This document shows positions 39,401-51,739 of a stretch of DNA of 64,000 bases, one piece after another (the first letter of the stretch is position 1; the number at the start of each line of letters is the position of its first letter). Position numbers and translations under genes: made by a program. Where the stretch lies: NCBI GenBank assembly GCA_964057225.1, contig OZ059896.1, forward strand, positions 16,194,501-16,258,500, written 5' to 3'. Under the pieces are notes generated by a model, which had not been told where the DNA came from, did no database searches, and saw nothing but the letters and a program-made list of their open reading frames with translations. This DNA comes from Auanema rhodensis (lineage: Eukaryota; Nematoda; Chromadorea; Rhabditida; Rhabditidae).

Positions 39401-42400
39401 AGTCGTAATAAAATGTAGTTAATGGGGTAGTATTATAAAGGTTGCTAGATATTCGAAAGTTAATCGAAATATATAAATATAAAAGAAATATGTATCCATA
39501 GGTTGTTTGATGTATGTGAGTGAATTAAAGTACATTTTGCTATAAATAACATAGAAAGTTATAGAAAGAGAGTGAAGGAAAGAAAGAGAAAGAGAGACAG
39601 AAAGGTAGAGTTAGAAAGAGCTATGTCCGATCAACGTAATGCTCAAAGAAGTGAAAAACGATAGACGATCAGAGAGAGTGCGGAAACGAGAAATGAAAAC
39701 CTAAAGGGAAAGTTGAAGCTTAGTTTAGAGCTTGAAACTGCCCTTTTTTCTTTCTTTTTCATTCTCTCTTGCTCTATCTCTATCATACACCATCTCAGCT
39801 GTGCCTACATCCTACTTTGACTCTTATTCCTAAAGCAGAGTTTGTAGCGAAAAGAAGCTTAAACCGGAAATATTAAAAGAAGGGAAGTACATATGCTCTT
39901 TTCAGAACCAACGACAATCTCCTTCCATGGACAGCCCAGACTTACGGTTTGGTGATTCTCCACGAAGTGGCTCTTACAATCAAGAGGTTTGCATATTTGC
40001 CTTTTTTCTCTTAATTTTATGTTTTATTTCTATTACTTCTTTTGTTCAATATTTCCATGATTTATATGTATTTTTTCTAAGTCTCTCGTATGTTATATTA
40101 GTGTAATTATTGTGACCAGACCTTCCAAGAACATACTTTTGGCTTCCCGCCGAGAGACTATGTACTAGAGAATGGTAGGAATTGAGGGGAATTGATCTCA
40201 TCTTATTCACCTTTTTTCTATTCTCCTCTTCCATATATATATATATATTTATATATAATCATCAACTGGATTTATCTAATGTTCATTCAATCCGGGGGTA
40301 TAATGCATTCATGTAGCTAGTTAAAGAGAATATTTTTTTGTTATCTACCTGCTGGCTTTCGATATTATGTTATTCGGAAAGGGGCGAAAGAGAACTTTTC
40401 TGTTTTCTACATCGTTAAGATAACACAAATGGAAGTGGAAAGTTTGTTTTCTTTTGCAAAACTCCTCTTTACTAGCTCAATGCTACTTTCTTCAACTTGC
40501 CGCTCAATCGCCAAACTTACCCGACCAAAATATACAAACGAACGAAAACTAAACAATTGCAGCTTCGGCTTTGACACTACTTTGGACAAATTAGGGATCA
40601 GAGCGATTTGTGGGATAAATAGTCGTTCTTTTTGAGTTTTTTTTATCTGAAATCCTGCTCATGAATTTCTAGAAAAGAACATATTATGAGTGTTATGGTT
40701 TAGACCCAGAAATCTAACATGTTCATTGGAGACAAAGACTACAAGTCCAGTTGTACCATCTGACAGCATCCTAGCCTTCTAGGAAATGCAACGATGGAAA
40801 GAAAAATTGATGAAAAACCAGAGAGAGCGGCAGAGCGATATGGGGGAAAAAGAGAAAAGGAAAGAGACGAGGCTCGTTCTACGTCCGAACGATATTATCT
40901 TTCTCCTGCCAGTTATTGGGCTGTCTGTCTCTCTTTTCTGGATGCTCTCCTCGTCATTTCGCCTTCGTTTTGGGCCCCATCAGTCGTCGGCCATCCAAAG
41001 ATTCTTACCATTATGAAAGAAGAAAAGGGACTAGTTTCGACACTGCAACTCATTGGTATTGACGCATACTAGTAGGGTTGCCATGACAATGAAACCTATG
41101 GAACATTAACGACTTTGTTTTCCTTATCTCCCGCTACCTCTCTCACACACTCAGTCAATCTCTCTATCAATCAGCCAGCAGATATTCATAGTTATTAAAC
41201 AACACGAGTTGGCGAAAGCTAATTCTAGTTTGAATGTATTATAGAAAATCAACTTTTTTGTATATTTATTAATGACCTAAGCGATTTATATGTTATTTTG
41301 TGAATTTTCTGTGCCTTTCGTAGTTGACTTGTCTCTCACACATCTCGACCAATGATCAGATGCCCTTAGCATGTAGTTCGGTTGGAACTACTTATACGAA
41401 GATCGTGAGATGGAGAGCTGTTGAGGTCCCAACCCATAGAGCATCATGAGAAAGAGCATGAAGTTCTAAGAGAAGAAGAATGCCCGGATTGTAGAATTGC
41501 AATTTCTTTATCTTGATTAGATCGTTTCGTCTTATTAGAAGCTGTAACTACTATCCATCGATCATTGCCCTCAATGTCGCTGTTGAGCTTGATGTCTCAC
41601 ACTACTAGTAACAGGGTCATTATTTCTTGAGCTTTTTATCTTGTCTCTCTTTTTTTCTCGAATTTCAAACATTTTGCGGTAGCAAATCAGCAGCAAACGC
41701 TTGAAAACATATTATTGTGAATGAATATACACATACACACATATCCACACAAACGCATTGTTCCCACCATTTTGTTGTTCGTTGTAGTAGTCTTTTCAGT
41801 CAAAAAGAATAGTTTATTCGTTTTCTACATCTTTTAATCAAATGCAGCTCTATACAGTAGTGAGCAGGAGCATCAACTACATAATCATCACTTTTATCAA
41901 CATGCTATTTTTTCTATAACAAGCTTAACAAAGGATTTTTACTCTGTGAAAACCCCATTTTGCTTACTTTCGCATTTATGCTCCTCTGCCCTTTGGACTC
42001 TTTTCTGCACGAAAAGCTCACAAGCCCTAAGAAGGAAGCAAGCAAATACTAGAAAAATTGATCGAAGGCCAAGTATGAGTTGTTTACGAGCCCTTTGTTC
42101 AGACTCACCATCTCTTCTAAAGTCTTATACCCTAGTTTTTGCAATTTTGTGTTTGTATGTTTGTGGTTCTCGATTTATGGCTTTCTACATGAAGGCAGTA
42201 TGATTAAGAGGCGATTAAGTTGATGAAAAGTGATTTCTCCTTTTGTTGGCAAGCATATTCGTGCTTCCAATCTAATTCCTTGGTTTATATTTCTTTTTTT
42301 TCTTCATCGAGAATTTTTTGTTTTTTGTCGTTTCATCTTACTGATGTTTCTGCTTCGGTTTCTGTTCTGATAATCCTATCCTCTTATATATTGGTAAATG

Positions 42401-45400
42401 GGAAAGAGATTAACTGCTAAATTGCTTATATTTCATCATTTTCTTTCGTTATCTGTTTGTTTCATATCCTGTGCTTGTTTATGGAAGCATGGGGAACTTG
42501 GCTTTGTGCAACTCTCTCTCTCTCCGTCTCATATTGTCATTTCCTCTCATCTTCAAAATTTTTCTGCTATTGGCATTTCTCTAGCTTTCTGACTCTCATC
42601 TCGAAAAGCGGAACAGAGAGAATGGAAATAGAGAGAGAAAGAGATGACAGACCAATATTATTAAAACCTCAACGAGCAGTTTCTCATGTACAACTTACAT
42701 TTATATATCTCTATATATACATCTATAATTGCGTATTTATGTGTGCGTGTGCGTGTGTTTGTATATATGGTGCTGCGAATTCTACGATGATTTTACCTTT
42801 ACAATAGGAAGAACTAGTAACCTGATGAATATTTCAGATGCTTGATGATCTAATAATAGATGAAATTCTTTCGCTTGAAGACGAGCAGCGTCGCACGAGT
42901 GGCAAGACGCAGCCTGTGAGTTATTAGGCTTCCTTCTGCATGCTCTCTCTCAATCTTGTAATTGCGCACTAATACAGTATTGGTTTTATGAACTTAAGTC
43001 TATATGATTATCATCTGCTGGCATTCATTTTTCCATTCCTTTAATCACTATGACTGTGTCAATCAATGATTATCTGAATCCTTTCATTCCTATTGATTCA
43101 GCCTGTTGTAACAAGGTGAAAGTGGCTTTTGGATTAGATTGACAGCAGTATGATGATCACACTGTTGTGCTGTGTTTGTTGAGACTTAAAAAATTAATTT
43201 CATCAGGCTTCTTAAACGATAATCTTAATCAGTTCAACCGTTTTTCAATGCATGCTTTCCCACTCAAACAATAGAGGAGATTGAAGTCTGTAGTTTGTTT
43301 AAATTCTCAAAGTTGGTGACAGAAGTCTGCCGTTGTGTCTTCTTCCATCAAGACGAGCGAAATGTTTTTTCTCACAACTTAAGAGCATGCCTGGATTCTT
43401 CATGCAACTTAACTTCTTGATTCATGGTAGTCGTGAAGAATAGAAGTAGATTCGATTCGATTCTCTTCAAATTTCTATGTTTCTTGTTTTGAGACGTTCT
43501 TCCTTTTTCTACTTCGTCAAAGTATCAAAGGGGCAGTTGGTTCCGTAGAAACTGGAGACATTGTTAACTTTTTATCCAACCAGCCGTTTTTAGCTTATCG
43601 AATAGGAGTTTGATCTTTTATTGTGAATTAATCTCTGCATTTTGTTCAAGAAGCTTATTTCTTACAAAAGTACAGACGAAGACTATTAAACTCTTCCAAC
43701 ATTCACTTCCTCTCTCTCTCCCCCCCCCCTTCTCTCTTTCTCTCTATCTCTCTGGTGTGAGAAAGAACTAGCTCATATGCATACCCACGCTCTTTGAAAA
43801 ATTCTCAAGAAGATGAAGGATAGTTTTTGTACTTTGTGGTCCAATTATCTCGTCTTTTATGTCTTTCATATCGAATATTTCCACAATTATGCCGTAGTAA
43901 CTAGGAAAACCAACGACACTGCAATCGACAAATTTCATGAACGGTTGCCTAGTTAACTTGAGACATGACATTCTATTTATCTGTCATCAACAGTTAATTG
44001 CCGTTGATTGTTGTGGGAAGTTGTAAGTTTGGTGTGTACATCATTCGTTCGATGTTTTGCCTTGCTTTATTACTCCGGAAATTGAAAGTTTGGATGAAAG
44101 TAAACGGGACAAAATTCTACTCTATGCTCTAGTTGTGAGTGGTCAATCTAATAAGGTTTTACCACCTCATTCGTCTGTCCAATACCTCTAATTAGTAAGA
44201 GGACATTCACGTATTGAAAACATTTTATTCTGGTCTTCTTTTCTATTACCATCCCATATACATTCATATACTATTCTCTTCTTTCTCTTTCTCTCCCTCT
44301 CTCTGTTGTTCTCTGTTTAGGGGCACGAGAAGATCGTCCTCACGAATTCGTTCCGGAATATGTCCTTGTTCAAATGCCGTCATGACTATAACAACGAATG
44401 AATGTAGACAACTACTGAATGAGAAACGTTATCCCATTTTCCTTAATACATGTGTTGTATGTGTTTTGTGATGGCCATCTGAATATTACCTCTAATTCCA
44501 TGGACTGTATAATTCCCTTTCTGTAATTGGAAGGTAACATACAACATATTATGAGGGAATATTCAAGAATAACATAGAAAAGGGTGTGAACATAGTAAAT
44601 ACATTTTACAATGTTTGGCTGCACTTCTATGCAAAAAAAATTTCATGATAATACCGAAAGACAAACCTAAGTTGGAAACAATAGATTTCTACTTTCATGG
44701 CTTAGATGTTTACTTTATATCAAACGACTCTCTGCTAACCACTGTTTCTCTCTCAGACTCGCTTTGTTTTCTCTCTTTATCTACTATTCCATTCTTTTTG
44801 TTTCTTTCTTTCGTAATTTTATATTATTGGATCGATAAACAGGCAGAAGGGGAACAAGAAATGAATAGGTTGGGGGTCTTTTTTTTGCTAATACTCTTGT
44901 TACTTTGTTCTTTCTTTTTTTTTTAAATTTCTTCCTTCTTATCTATCCATTCAACTTATAAATGGTATGCTTATCACTTTAAGAAGCTTCAAACTCAAAT
45001 CGTTTTCTTATTTAACAACCGTTTCCTTATTAAAATGAGAAGGGTTTATAAGTTATTCCACTGTATTGAATAACAGGGATTTTGAAATATCTTGAAAAAT
45101 CGATCAATATGTAGAATAATTTGTTGTTTTAACGAAATTTGCAGTCTTTACGGGGTTGTGTGCATCACAATCATACAGCCCTGTCCCAGTTGACATATCC
45201 TCTCACCCTCTCATACCACTCTTCACTCTACCTGTATAACTCTTTTCCTCGTCCTCTTTATCTCTAACTTCATCACTCTCGAACACACATACAGTAGACA
45301 TTGAGGTTTAGAAACTCTAGTGATCGTTTCAATTGAAATGAAATAGAATGACAACTGCAAAGGGCAAAAGAGCGATGAACCCCATTACCCGGCTGTCTTA

Positions 45401-47608
45401 TGTTGGTCTGTCGTCGTCCTACGGACAGCAGCTGGTTGAAGATAGCGAAAAAATGGACGACAAGCGAAAACAAATGAAATATAAAGTTAAAAGGGACCTA
45501 CAAATGATCAGTTCAATAATCTGATTGAATTGTCAACTGAAAATATTGCCTGAGCGCAAAGCATAAACCTGTCCTCTTTGTGCAGCTTGAACATTCACTC
45601 GAACGATCGGTCTGGGTCCCATATCCAATCTCGTTTGCATTTCAACCGTTACATACATCCCATTCAAGCTTTTGTGCTTCTTATTTAACGAAATTTGTTG
45701 TCTGTCCTATTCTATGTTCATATATATTCTTGTAAACGGATGTACGTTTGTGCTCTGTGTTTGTTGGCGTGTGTTTGGGTGTGTGTGTGTGTTTGATATT
45801 CCGAATTTAATACTTTCCTTACGTATATTTATTTTGAAATCTTTTCAGATCTCTGTCAGTTACTCATGTGCCGATAATTTAACTCAGCTCGGAGGCTCGA
45901 ATGCTAGACCAATTCCTGGAGCTCAATCAGGTATGTTTTTCTCAACTTTCGAGCTCCATAGGCTCTTTGTGTCGTTTTCTTCATCATAGTAGCAAATGTT
46001 TTTCTTACTGCCCTCGGACTTTGAAGATATCGATTTGTTTTTATGTTTCGTATCAGCTATAAGCTTGACGTTACTTAAACAAACCCATACTCTGTTCGTG
46101 CTTATCACAGCTTTTTCATTTTGAAATATCATCATCTTTTACCTTCCAATTGTGTCTATGAAATCGAGACAAAATGAAAAACATCATAGAAAGTATTTAA
46201 TTCTCATTATTAAGGTGGCTCAGGTCATTCCGGTAGTCCAATAGCCATCGGAGGAGCTGCGGCTTTCCGACAAGTAGTTAGCAGTTCAGCTCCCACCTCT
46301 TCTATGGATATGGATCAAATGATGCTTGCTGCGCAAGATAGTGATAGCGACTATTATCGTGATCGTCGGAAGAAAGACATTCACAATATGAGTAAGTTTT
46401 CGGCTTTACAACTTGATAGTAAACTTGAATTGTTTCAGTTGAAAGACGACGTCGTTATAACATAAATGATCGTATCAAAGAATTGGGACTTATGCTGCCT
46501 AAAGGAAGCTCAGAGTACGTTATAATCAAGCAACTTTTATATATTTGGTTTTATGCTACAGAATGTTGCTCATATTATCCATTTTCAGAGAAATGAAATT
46601 GAATAAAGGAACTATTCTCAAAGCCTCATGTGATTATATTCGCCAGCTTCAACGTGAAAGAGAGAACATGGCCACATTCCAGCAACACACCATTTCTGTA
46701 GAGAATATGGCAAAACAATATGCTGATCGTGTACGAGTATGTCTATTGAAAGCCTGAGAACAAGTAATCAGTTCATTCACCTTTAGGAACTCGAGGATGT
46801 TTTGACACAACAAGGCATTCAAGTTCCACCGGCCCAACTTCCCCCATTACCTAAATTAGCTGAACGTCCTATTAAACAAGAACCTGATGACAGTTCTCCA
46901 AACCAAACACCATGTGGATCTTTGGTCAGTTTTGATTTTTCTTTTCGCGGAATGTTTAAGATTTAATTCTAAACTATCCTTTCCTGTGTTTAAACCTATG
47001 CTTGTGGCCGGCGTTCTGTCGGTAACATAGTCTGCCTAATATTTCCCTTTGTGTTTTTATCACAACATGACCCTCATTTCGTGTGCTTTTAGTCATCGTC
47101 CGGCTTTTTGGCTCAACTTTCCGATGGCACTGCCGCCATGCAAATTGCCAGCCCAGCCTGTCGTGGAGGACCAATGCCTGTATCAAAATCTCAAGCTGAT
47201 AACTTCTTCAACAACAGCAGCCCTTCGGAATATGGTTCGAATCTTGCTCTATTTATCAATCCACTCACTAACTCATAACCACAATTCTGCGAAAAAACCT
47301 AATTCGATGTTTAATACTCATTTCTTCCCTTTCAGCTTCGAACAATTGGCAACAATTTAATGAACTAATCATGGACGACATCGCTCCCCATCCAGTAAGT
47401 GTCTAATAGTTGGCATCATCGATTAATCTGTGACTGCGTTTAGAACAATCCACTTTTCTCTGGGGGTGATCCACTTATTTCACAAGCTGGAGCCCATCCA
47501 TCTCCACACCTTGGCAGCAGCCAGATGAGTCCCGATATTCAATGGGATCAAGCCGGCTTCTCACCTGACGGTCCCAATGGTATGCAACATCAACAGATGG
47601 ACTACTAA
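27318..47608 (+). CDS. hlh-30: MITF/TFEB-family bHLH transcription factor (HLH-30 type), about 20 kb
   Basis: Core exons: 27318-27410, 27466-27517, 27615-27763, 31890-32024, 39906-39986, 42838-42915, 45849-45930, 46215-46391, 46439-46514, 46589-46736, 46787-46924, 47093-47234, 47336-47394, 47444-47608; about 524 residues in one frame. Family marks: [14 protein letters not shown] (activation helix, like the MITF DDVIDDII segment), [11 protein letters not shown] (like TISNSCPANL in MITF), and the bHLH ([20 protein letters not shown], then [20 protein letters not shown]) with His, Glu and Arg at the E-box contact positions. [12 protein letters not shown] continues the coiled region, but the leucine zipper is weak. 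The family activates lysosome, autophagy and stress genes through CACGTG-type boxes. Several phase-0 candidate first exons (listed separately) point to multiple promoters, as in vertebrate MITF. Introns of 2-7 kb contrast with neighbouring genes. The link of the 5'-most three exons to the rest rests on phase and weak similarity. Confidence 0.88.
27615..27763 (+). CDS. hlh-30: MITF/TFEB gene, exon 3 of the long form
   Basis: Enters in phase 1 from the exon ending at 27517 and leaves in phase 0. Encodes [20 protein letters not shown] at its end, which resembles the vertebrate MITF HVMPPVPGSSAPNS region, but it stops just before the SPM motif. Confidence 0.6.
28937..28971. promoter_or_regulatory. 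CRE-like site and CACGTG E-box before an internal start exon
   Basis: ATCACGTCA (28937-28945, the reverse of TGACGTGAT) and CACGTG (28966-28971) lie in a GC-richer patch with a CCCCGCCC box, about 130-160 bases upstream of the exon at 29095. CACGTG is the core site of the very factor this gene encodes. Confidence 0.4.
29095..29171 (+). CDS. hlh-30: MITF/TFEB gene, alternative exon carrying the NTPMSMW motif
   Basis: Acceptor GATGTTAG, donor GTAAGT, leaves in phase 0. Encodes [15 protein letters not shown], which aligns with APNSPMAML around MITF Ser73/TFEB Ser142, with Thr in place of Ser. It can be joined in phase 1 to the exon ending at 27517 (replacing 27615-27763), or start translation at its own ATG (29115 or 29121) behind the acceptor. 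Confidence 0.65.
30352..30440. repeat. (CT)n microsatellite
   Basis: CT dinucleotides with a few TTT interruptions, in an intron and about 140 bases before the alternative start exon at 30580. Confidence 0.95.
30580..30693 (+). CDS. hlh-30: MITF/TFEB gene, alternative first exon ([13 protein letters not shown])
   Basis: Follows CTGACTCAG; the ATG is at 30592 and the exon ends in phase 0 before GTCTGT, a weak donor. Encodes [20 protein letters not shown], a second version of the SPM motif. The frame is also open from the acceptor, so use as an internal cassette (phase 0-0) is possible. Confidence 0.5.
31890..32024 (+). CDS. hlh-30: MITF/TFEB gene, common exon or start ([14 protein letters not shown])
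   Basis: Phase 0 at both ends (acceptor GATTACAG, donor GTTAGT). Begins with ATG, so it can be both an internal exon for the upstream starts and a start exon. Encodes a Ser/Gln-rich segment ([15 protein letters not shown]). Confidence 0.7.
36198..36235 (+). CDS. Possible very short alternative first exon (Met-Ala-Tyr)
   Basis: TTCTTTAG at the 5' side, ATG GCT TAT, then a consensus donor GTAAGT in phase 0, which would join the exon at 39906 in frame. Similar in kind to short MITF start exons of other animals. Supported only by signals. Confidence 0.25.
37143..37207. repeat. Degenerate CAC/ATC trinucleotide repeat
   Basis: About 65 bases of CAC, CAT and ATC triplets in the long intron. Confidence 0.7.
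39162..39368 (+). CDS. hlh-30: MITF/TFEB gene, alternative first exon encoding a basic N terminus
   Basis: The ATG at 39162 lies behind a likely leader acceptor (ATCTTGCAG about 60 bases upstream). The exon ends in phase 0 at a GTAATA donor and joins the exon at 39906. It encodes 69 residues rich in Arg/Lys with TP/SP sites ([32 protein letters not shown]). Codon quality and length make it the most convincing of the internal start exons. No family match recognised. Confidence 0.6.
39369..42837. other. Introns around the exon at 39906 of the MITF/TFEB gene
   Basis: Apart from the coding exon 39906-39986 ([19 protein letters not shown]), no supported feature. Holds A/G-rich runs near 39560-39620 and TA repeats near 40235. 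Confidence 0.45.
42916..45848. other. 2.9-kb intron of the MITF/TFEB gene
   Basis: No exon seen. Holds a C homopolymer of about 10 (43720-43729) inside a CT tract. Confidence 0.45.
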
Positions 47609-48790
47609 CTTTGTACAAAGCTTCTCTCGTCTCCCCCACCTCGCACTCTCTCTATGCCCCTCTTTCTCTCTATCCCTCTCTCTCATCTCTGATCATTCTC
47701 TTGTACTGTACATAAGATCCATGATTAATCACTCTTTATCATCATCTTCATTTTTTGTATATATATTTTATGTATCTTTGTCCATCTTCAAATCCCACAT
47801 ATGTTGGTGACGATGAGAATGCTAGAGCACTTTATGCTCCAAAAGCCTCTAGCTAAGGTTTTATGATGAGCAAGTTGTACATTATTTGATATTCTTTAGT
47901 GAATATTGTTATATATCTGCAATTCTCAACTGCTCTTTATCTCTCATTTTTAATTTTCTCTTCTTTTCTTTCTTTCTTTCTGTCTTCCCTCTCCCAAACA
48001 CATATGAGAATATATATATATATATTTAAAAATATAAATATATATACAAATGACCCTAAAACCGTCTCTTTCTCTTATAATTCTGAAAAAAAACACGTAG
48101 TATATCGGTAGTTATTCATTGATTGTTTATCACGAGTTTTTATCCTATATTCTCTCCAAGTCTGGCCTTCGTTCGGGTTTGCTGCAACCGACAGGAAAGT
48201 TTTTAATCCGTTTTCGACCCTCGTATTCTTCACATATTTCTAAGTTTTTGTTTTTTTTTACTCTGGAGTGTCCATAGTGTACAGCACCATGTTCTTGATT
48301 CCTAGGAGCCACATCGTTGTTGAGTAGGTACCTCTGTCACACGAGGAAGACTGCAGTTTGGCCTTAATAGGACTTCTGCCCTTCTAACCGGCGTTTCTCC
48401 TCCTATTTTGTCCCTTCCTGACGTCGACATTTTCGAAAAAACACTGTCAGGAATTGTACATAAAGTGTATATTATTCTATATAAGTATTGTAAATGCTAC
48501 TTCCTATTAAACCAGTACATGCCTTCTCTCCCGATTCCTGTATACGATTCTGCTAAGTCGGTTCCTCTTTGAGACAATCATATTTGTTTATTGTTTTTTT
48601 TCTCGCTGTTTCATTCTATATACAGAAATTTATTTCAATCCTCGCTGGTTTTGTGTGTTAGTGTCAGATGTATAGACGATTTCGAGCTGAACTCTGAAGA
48701 CGTTTTCTGTCTCACCTAACTCAAAAATGTACAAAAGTTGAATTCCTTATTAATTCATACAGCCAGCCAGGATTCATGTACATAAATAAA
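47609..48790 (+). other. hlh-30: 3' untranslated region of the MITF/TFEB gene
   Basis: T/C-rich, non-coding, about 1.2 kb. The best poly(A) signal is AATAAA at 48785-48790. Length inferred from that signal only. Confidence 0.5.
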
Positions 48791-49304
48791 ATTAAATAAT
48801 ATTCTTTGATTTCTTGTTTGTATTTAACATTATATTGACATATGGATGAATCATCTTTTAAACATTTCTAGTTAAAAAGCAACAATTATATATCAATGAA
48901 CTTTATGTTGTGATGAAAAACAGGAAGTTTTAAAGCTACCGCTTAAGCTTTCAGCAATGCTATTATGGAAAAAAACGGAAAACGAATTAAACAAGCGAAT
49001 GTTCGATGCCTAAGGTTCATTCTTTCACAATTCATAGCTCCAATGTCAAAGTCGGTTTCAACAAGACATAAGACAGAAGGAAAGGAGGGGAAGGGAGATT
49101 CAGAGTTCATAACGAACTGCTATCGCAAGGGGAGAATAAGATGTAAAAGTTTATTGTTTTTCCAATAAAAAACTTGCAGTTCTGGTGTTTTGAAGACAAA
49201 TTTATTTATTTCACCTCTGATAGACGAATAAAACCGCATTATAGGCTTATATTCTGTTAAACGTTTGATGACAACGAAAAAAAAGAAAAAAGTGAAAATG
49301 CTCT

Positions 49305-49382
49305 TCAAGTATTTATCTTAGCAAGTTGACGAATTAGTTCAATTACTTTAAGGCTTTCTTCGTGGTTACTAACAGGCTCATC
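49305..49382 (-). pseudogene. Orphan terminal-exon-like frame
   Basis: Behind a GATGTAG acceptor the minus strand reads DEPVSNHEESLKVIELIRQL and then a stop, 25 residues in all. The composition is protein-like and unlike the surrounding AT-rich DNA, but no partner exons were found upstream. It may be a gene remnant or chance. Confidence 0.2.
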
Positions 49383-50410
49383 CTACATCATCATAACAAC
49401 CAGTCTGAATGTGGTAAAGTTTCCGAAGAAGAAGAGTGGGGTTTGTGTTGTTGTTAATCTGAACGATAACGAAAAAGAGTTTCGTTTGATTACTTGAAAA
49501 TGGAGGCAAAATCAATCAGCACAGAGATACTTGTAGATAAGAAAAATGACTTTTCTATAAATAATCTTCAAATAAATATAAGTTTAATGAATCTATGACT
49601 CAATGATTGTAAAAGTTTGATGTTGAATTGTTAAGAATATGAGTGTTGAAGGTCAATTTATAAACTGAAAAAGCATTTGAACTCATTTTTTTAACTATAT
49701 GCATTTAATATCTTTTTAACTATGCGTATAACTAACGAGGAATAACATTCAAATCATTCATACATACGTACACTAGGTAGACACGAAAATACACGAATAA
49801 TTACCTACATTACAATGCTAAATCACAGTTGTTTTTATGTTTTTTCTTTTCTATTTTGTTAATTTCATTTATTGGAATCTTCATAGCCCCCTCCTTTACT
49901 TCTTCCTCTTCTTTTCATATTTCTGGCCCCAAACCTCTTACCCCTACACACACATGTACACTCTCTTACTCATTGAATTCAATTGATGTATCGTTGACAA
50001 GTTCTCACTGCAGCACAATCAGACCAGAAAACTGTTGTTTTTCATTGAGACACATTTGAAAATTGAGCAGAAAATGTTTGAAAAATGGGTCAAAATGATG
50101 AAAAAGATGACATAAAACGATAATGTTTCTATTTTTTAATAAAAAGATGAAGAAAACTATATCTTATATATATATTTGATGTAAAATAAACTATTTAATA
50201 TAATCTATTTCATATAATTTATTTAATTTAATATTATAAACAAAGAAATAGATTATTAAGTATTTTATATTATAATTAATAAGAAACACTTTATAACTCT
50301 TCAAGTTTTTAACCTATTAGTTAATTGATATTAATTATTTTTTTTTAAAAACATTTTAATTTTTTGAAGATTTTTTATCAAAATAATTCTATGTCGATTT
50401 TCAACGAGAA

Positions 50411-50420
50411 CGAGAGAGAG

Positions 50421-50461
<41 letters not shown>
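50411..50461. repeat. (GA)n microsatellite
   Basis: GA dinucleotides with one GC interruption. Confidence 0.95.
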
Positions 50462-50464
<3 letters not shown>

Positions 50465-51674
50465 ATGTACGGGTGCTATTGAGAATACACATAACTATTA
50501 AAAACTAAAATAATCTAAATATACTATTATATTATTTAAAAATAGATAATTTACTGAAAATTGATAGTTTTTTAAAATAATTTTTCAATTTTCATTTATT
50601 TTCAATAACTTATAATTATATATATATATATAATATATATATATATATGTATTACTACATACACTATGTATATAAGTATATTATAAAGAGAAATTGTTGA
50701 TTATTAAATTCAAGAAGAAGGGATCAATCAAATAATTTGTTTTCTCAGAAACTAAGAACAATTTAAATTCTTTTTAGATTTAACTATGCTTTTTGGTGTT
50801 TTATAATTTATAAATTATTACCAAATAGTACGAAAATTTAAAAAAAAACATTTAATCAATTGTAGTATTGAAGAGATGTACTAGATTATGATTAACTAGA
50901 TAATAAAAACTCTTTATATAGAGTAATGACTTGAAGAAAAACAAATTTTTAATGAAACTTTTTTTTTATCGCAAATAATTAATTGAACATTTCTCTTTTT
51001 ATGAAAATTAAATAAAAAATATAATGGCAATAAAAAGGGATTTCTGAAGTTTGAAGAAGAATATACATACATGTACATATATTAAATAATAATAAATAAA
51101 TTTTAATGAAAAAAGTATAAAAATAATTGTTCGAATAGTTTTCATTTTTATGTTCAAAAAAGTTCGAATCACGCAATTTCTGAATCTACACTCCTGTATT
51201 CTTGTATCTATAACTTATAATCAAAATCTTAATCAAGCCAAGTTCAAGTTCGTTATCGTTTGAAACAAACTACAGAAAAAAATATTACGAGTATTCAAAA
51301 AGTCCATAGCATAGCATAAATTTTTTCGATTTTTTTTGTAGTTTCAAGGGGGGTTATCTGGGCTCTCTCAAGAGGTTTATAATAAAATATAAACATGTTT
51401 GAATAGTTTATTTTATTTTTTCTAATAATTACCAAATATTTTTATTTCAAATTAAAAAAAAATATGATTTAATTATTTTTATAAACTTAAGGTAACCATT
51501 CCAATTCCAAAGTCTTAACAATTTCATAATCATTAGCTTATAATACTACGAAATAATTCATTTAATAGCTTTTTTCAATTTAAAAAGAATATAATCTAAA
51601 ATTTTTTATTATTTATAAATAAAATCTTATTATTATCATTAACTAAAACGATGACATTGCAGTTGAAGATCACA

Positions 51675-51675
51675 C

Positions 51676-51738
<63 letters not shown>
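51675..51738. repeat. (GA)n microsatellite
   Basis: About 60 bases of GA dinucleotides. Confidence 0.95.
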
Positions 51739-51739
<1 letters not shown>

